A stretch of 6,627 nt of DNA from Pseudomonadota bacterium (GTDB lineage Bacteria > Pseudomonadota > Gammaproteobacteria > Burkholderiales > Rhodocyclaceae). The notes below the pieces were generated by a model. That model had not been told where the DNA came from. It did not search any database and was given only the letters and a program-made list of their open reading frames with translations. The position numbers and the translations under genes are program-made. The stretch covers positions 1-6,627 of the forward strand of contig JAUPVD010000221.1 in assembly GCA_030917225.1 (NCBI GenBank), given 5' to 3'. Every line of letters starts with the position of its first letter. The stretch's first letter is position 1. This document shows positions 6,235-6,627 of the stretch, piece by piece.

Positions 6235-6627
6235 ATGCAGCCCGACCGTACATCCGAACTCTCCGCCTTATTGCAGCAGCGCATCCTCGTCCTCGATGGA
6301 GCGATGGGCACGATGATCCAGCGCCACGGGCTGACCGAGAAGGATTACCGCGGCGAGCGCTTTGCTGCACACGCGCACGACCTCAAGGGCAACAACGACC
6401 TGCTGCTGCTGACCAAGCCCGAGGTCATCAAAGGCATCCACGCCGAATACCTGGCGGCCGGTGCCGATATCCTTGAAACGAATACCTTCAACGCGACGGC
6501 GATCTCGCAGGCCGACTACAAGCTCGAACCCATCGTCTATGAGCTGAACGTCGCTGGCGCCCGGCTGGCGCGCGAAGCCTGCGACGAGTTCACCGCCAAG
6601 AACCCGGCCAAGCCGCGCTTCGTCGCC
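6235..6627 (+). CDS. metH: Cobalamin-dependent methionine synthase, N-terminal part (truncated by window edge)
   Basis: MetH transfers a methyl group from 5-methyltetrahydrofolate through methylcobalamin to homocysteine, forming methionine in the cytosol. The 131 codons present cover the start of the N-terminal homocysteine-binding barrel. They align by eye with E. coli MetH without gaps of note: [13 protein letters not shown] (residues 17-29), [45 protein letters not shown] and ADYKLE, ending at KPRFVA just before the expected GxxGPT. The zinc-binding cysteines, the folate, cobalamin and reactivation domains lie beyond the window. ATG 6235 is supported by GAGGT (6224-6228) six nt upstream. 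The upstream leader has its own promoter candidate and alternative hairpins, so control by premature termination is possible. The remainder of the gene (normally about 1,200 residues in total) cannot be assessed. Confidence 0.97.
   Translation, partial: MQPDRTSELSALLQQRILVLDGAMGTMIQRHGLTEKDYRGERFAAHAHDLKGNNDLLLLTKPEVIKGIHAEYLAAGADILETNTFNATAISQADYKLEPIVYELNVAGARLAREACDEFTAKNPAKPRFVA

Overview
The window looks like chromosomal DNA of a GC-rich proteobacterium, probably a betaproteobacterium of the Rhodocyclales type. This is inferred from the high GC content, the G/C-ending codons, the MetH sequence and the mix of genes; no rRNA or marker gene is present to prove it. I see no tRNA, rRNA, CRISPR array, insertion sequence or phage gene. 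Once the edge-truncated gene at the left is recognised, no stretch longer than about 190 bases lacks a gene.

Layout. (1) Positions 1-1590, minus strand: the first 530 codons of a membrane-anchored J-domain-like protein that runs off the left edge. The J-like domain lacks the HPD motif, and the part after the membrane segment appears to contain two diverged copies of one module. (2) Positions 1766-3622, minus strand: a nitroreductase-family flavoprotein gene followed by a zinc-dependent alcohol dehydrogenase gene, probably co-transcribed. (3) Positions 3623-3730: an AT-rich divergent promoter region with three copies of one hexamer half-site. (4) Positions 3731-4636, plus strand: a LysR-type regulator, the natural candidate to control itself and the two oxidoreductases. 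(5) Positions 4709-6049, plus strand: a Hanks-type Ser/Thr protein kinase with one transmembrane helix and a small four-cysteine C-terminal tail. (6) Positions 6050-6234: a promoter and a leader with mutually exclusive hairpins and a T-run. (7) Positions 6235-6627, plus strand: the start of metH, cobalamin-dependent methionine synthase, cut by the right edge.

Functionally, the middle block reads as a small LysR-controlled redox or detoxification locus (flavin reductase plus Zn-alcohol dehydrogenase, substrates unknown). The kinase and metH are on the same strand but each has its own promoter candidate, so they are probably separate transcription units. The two points most worth following up are the structured metH leader, which I could not match to the SAH, SAM or cobalamin riboswitches, and the HPD-less J-like membrane protein with an internal duplication. 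I do not see a complete new multi-gene system here.
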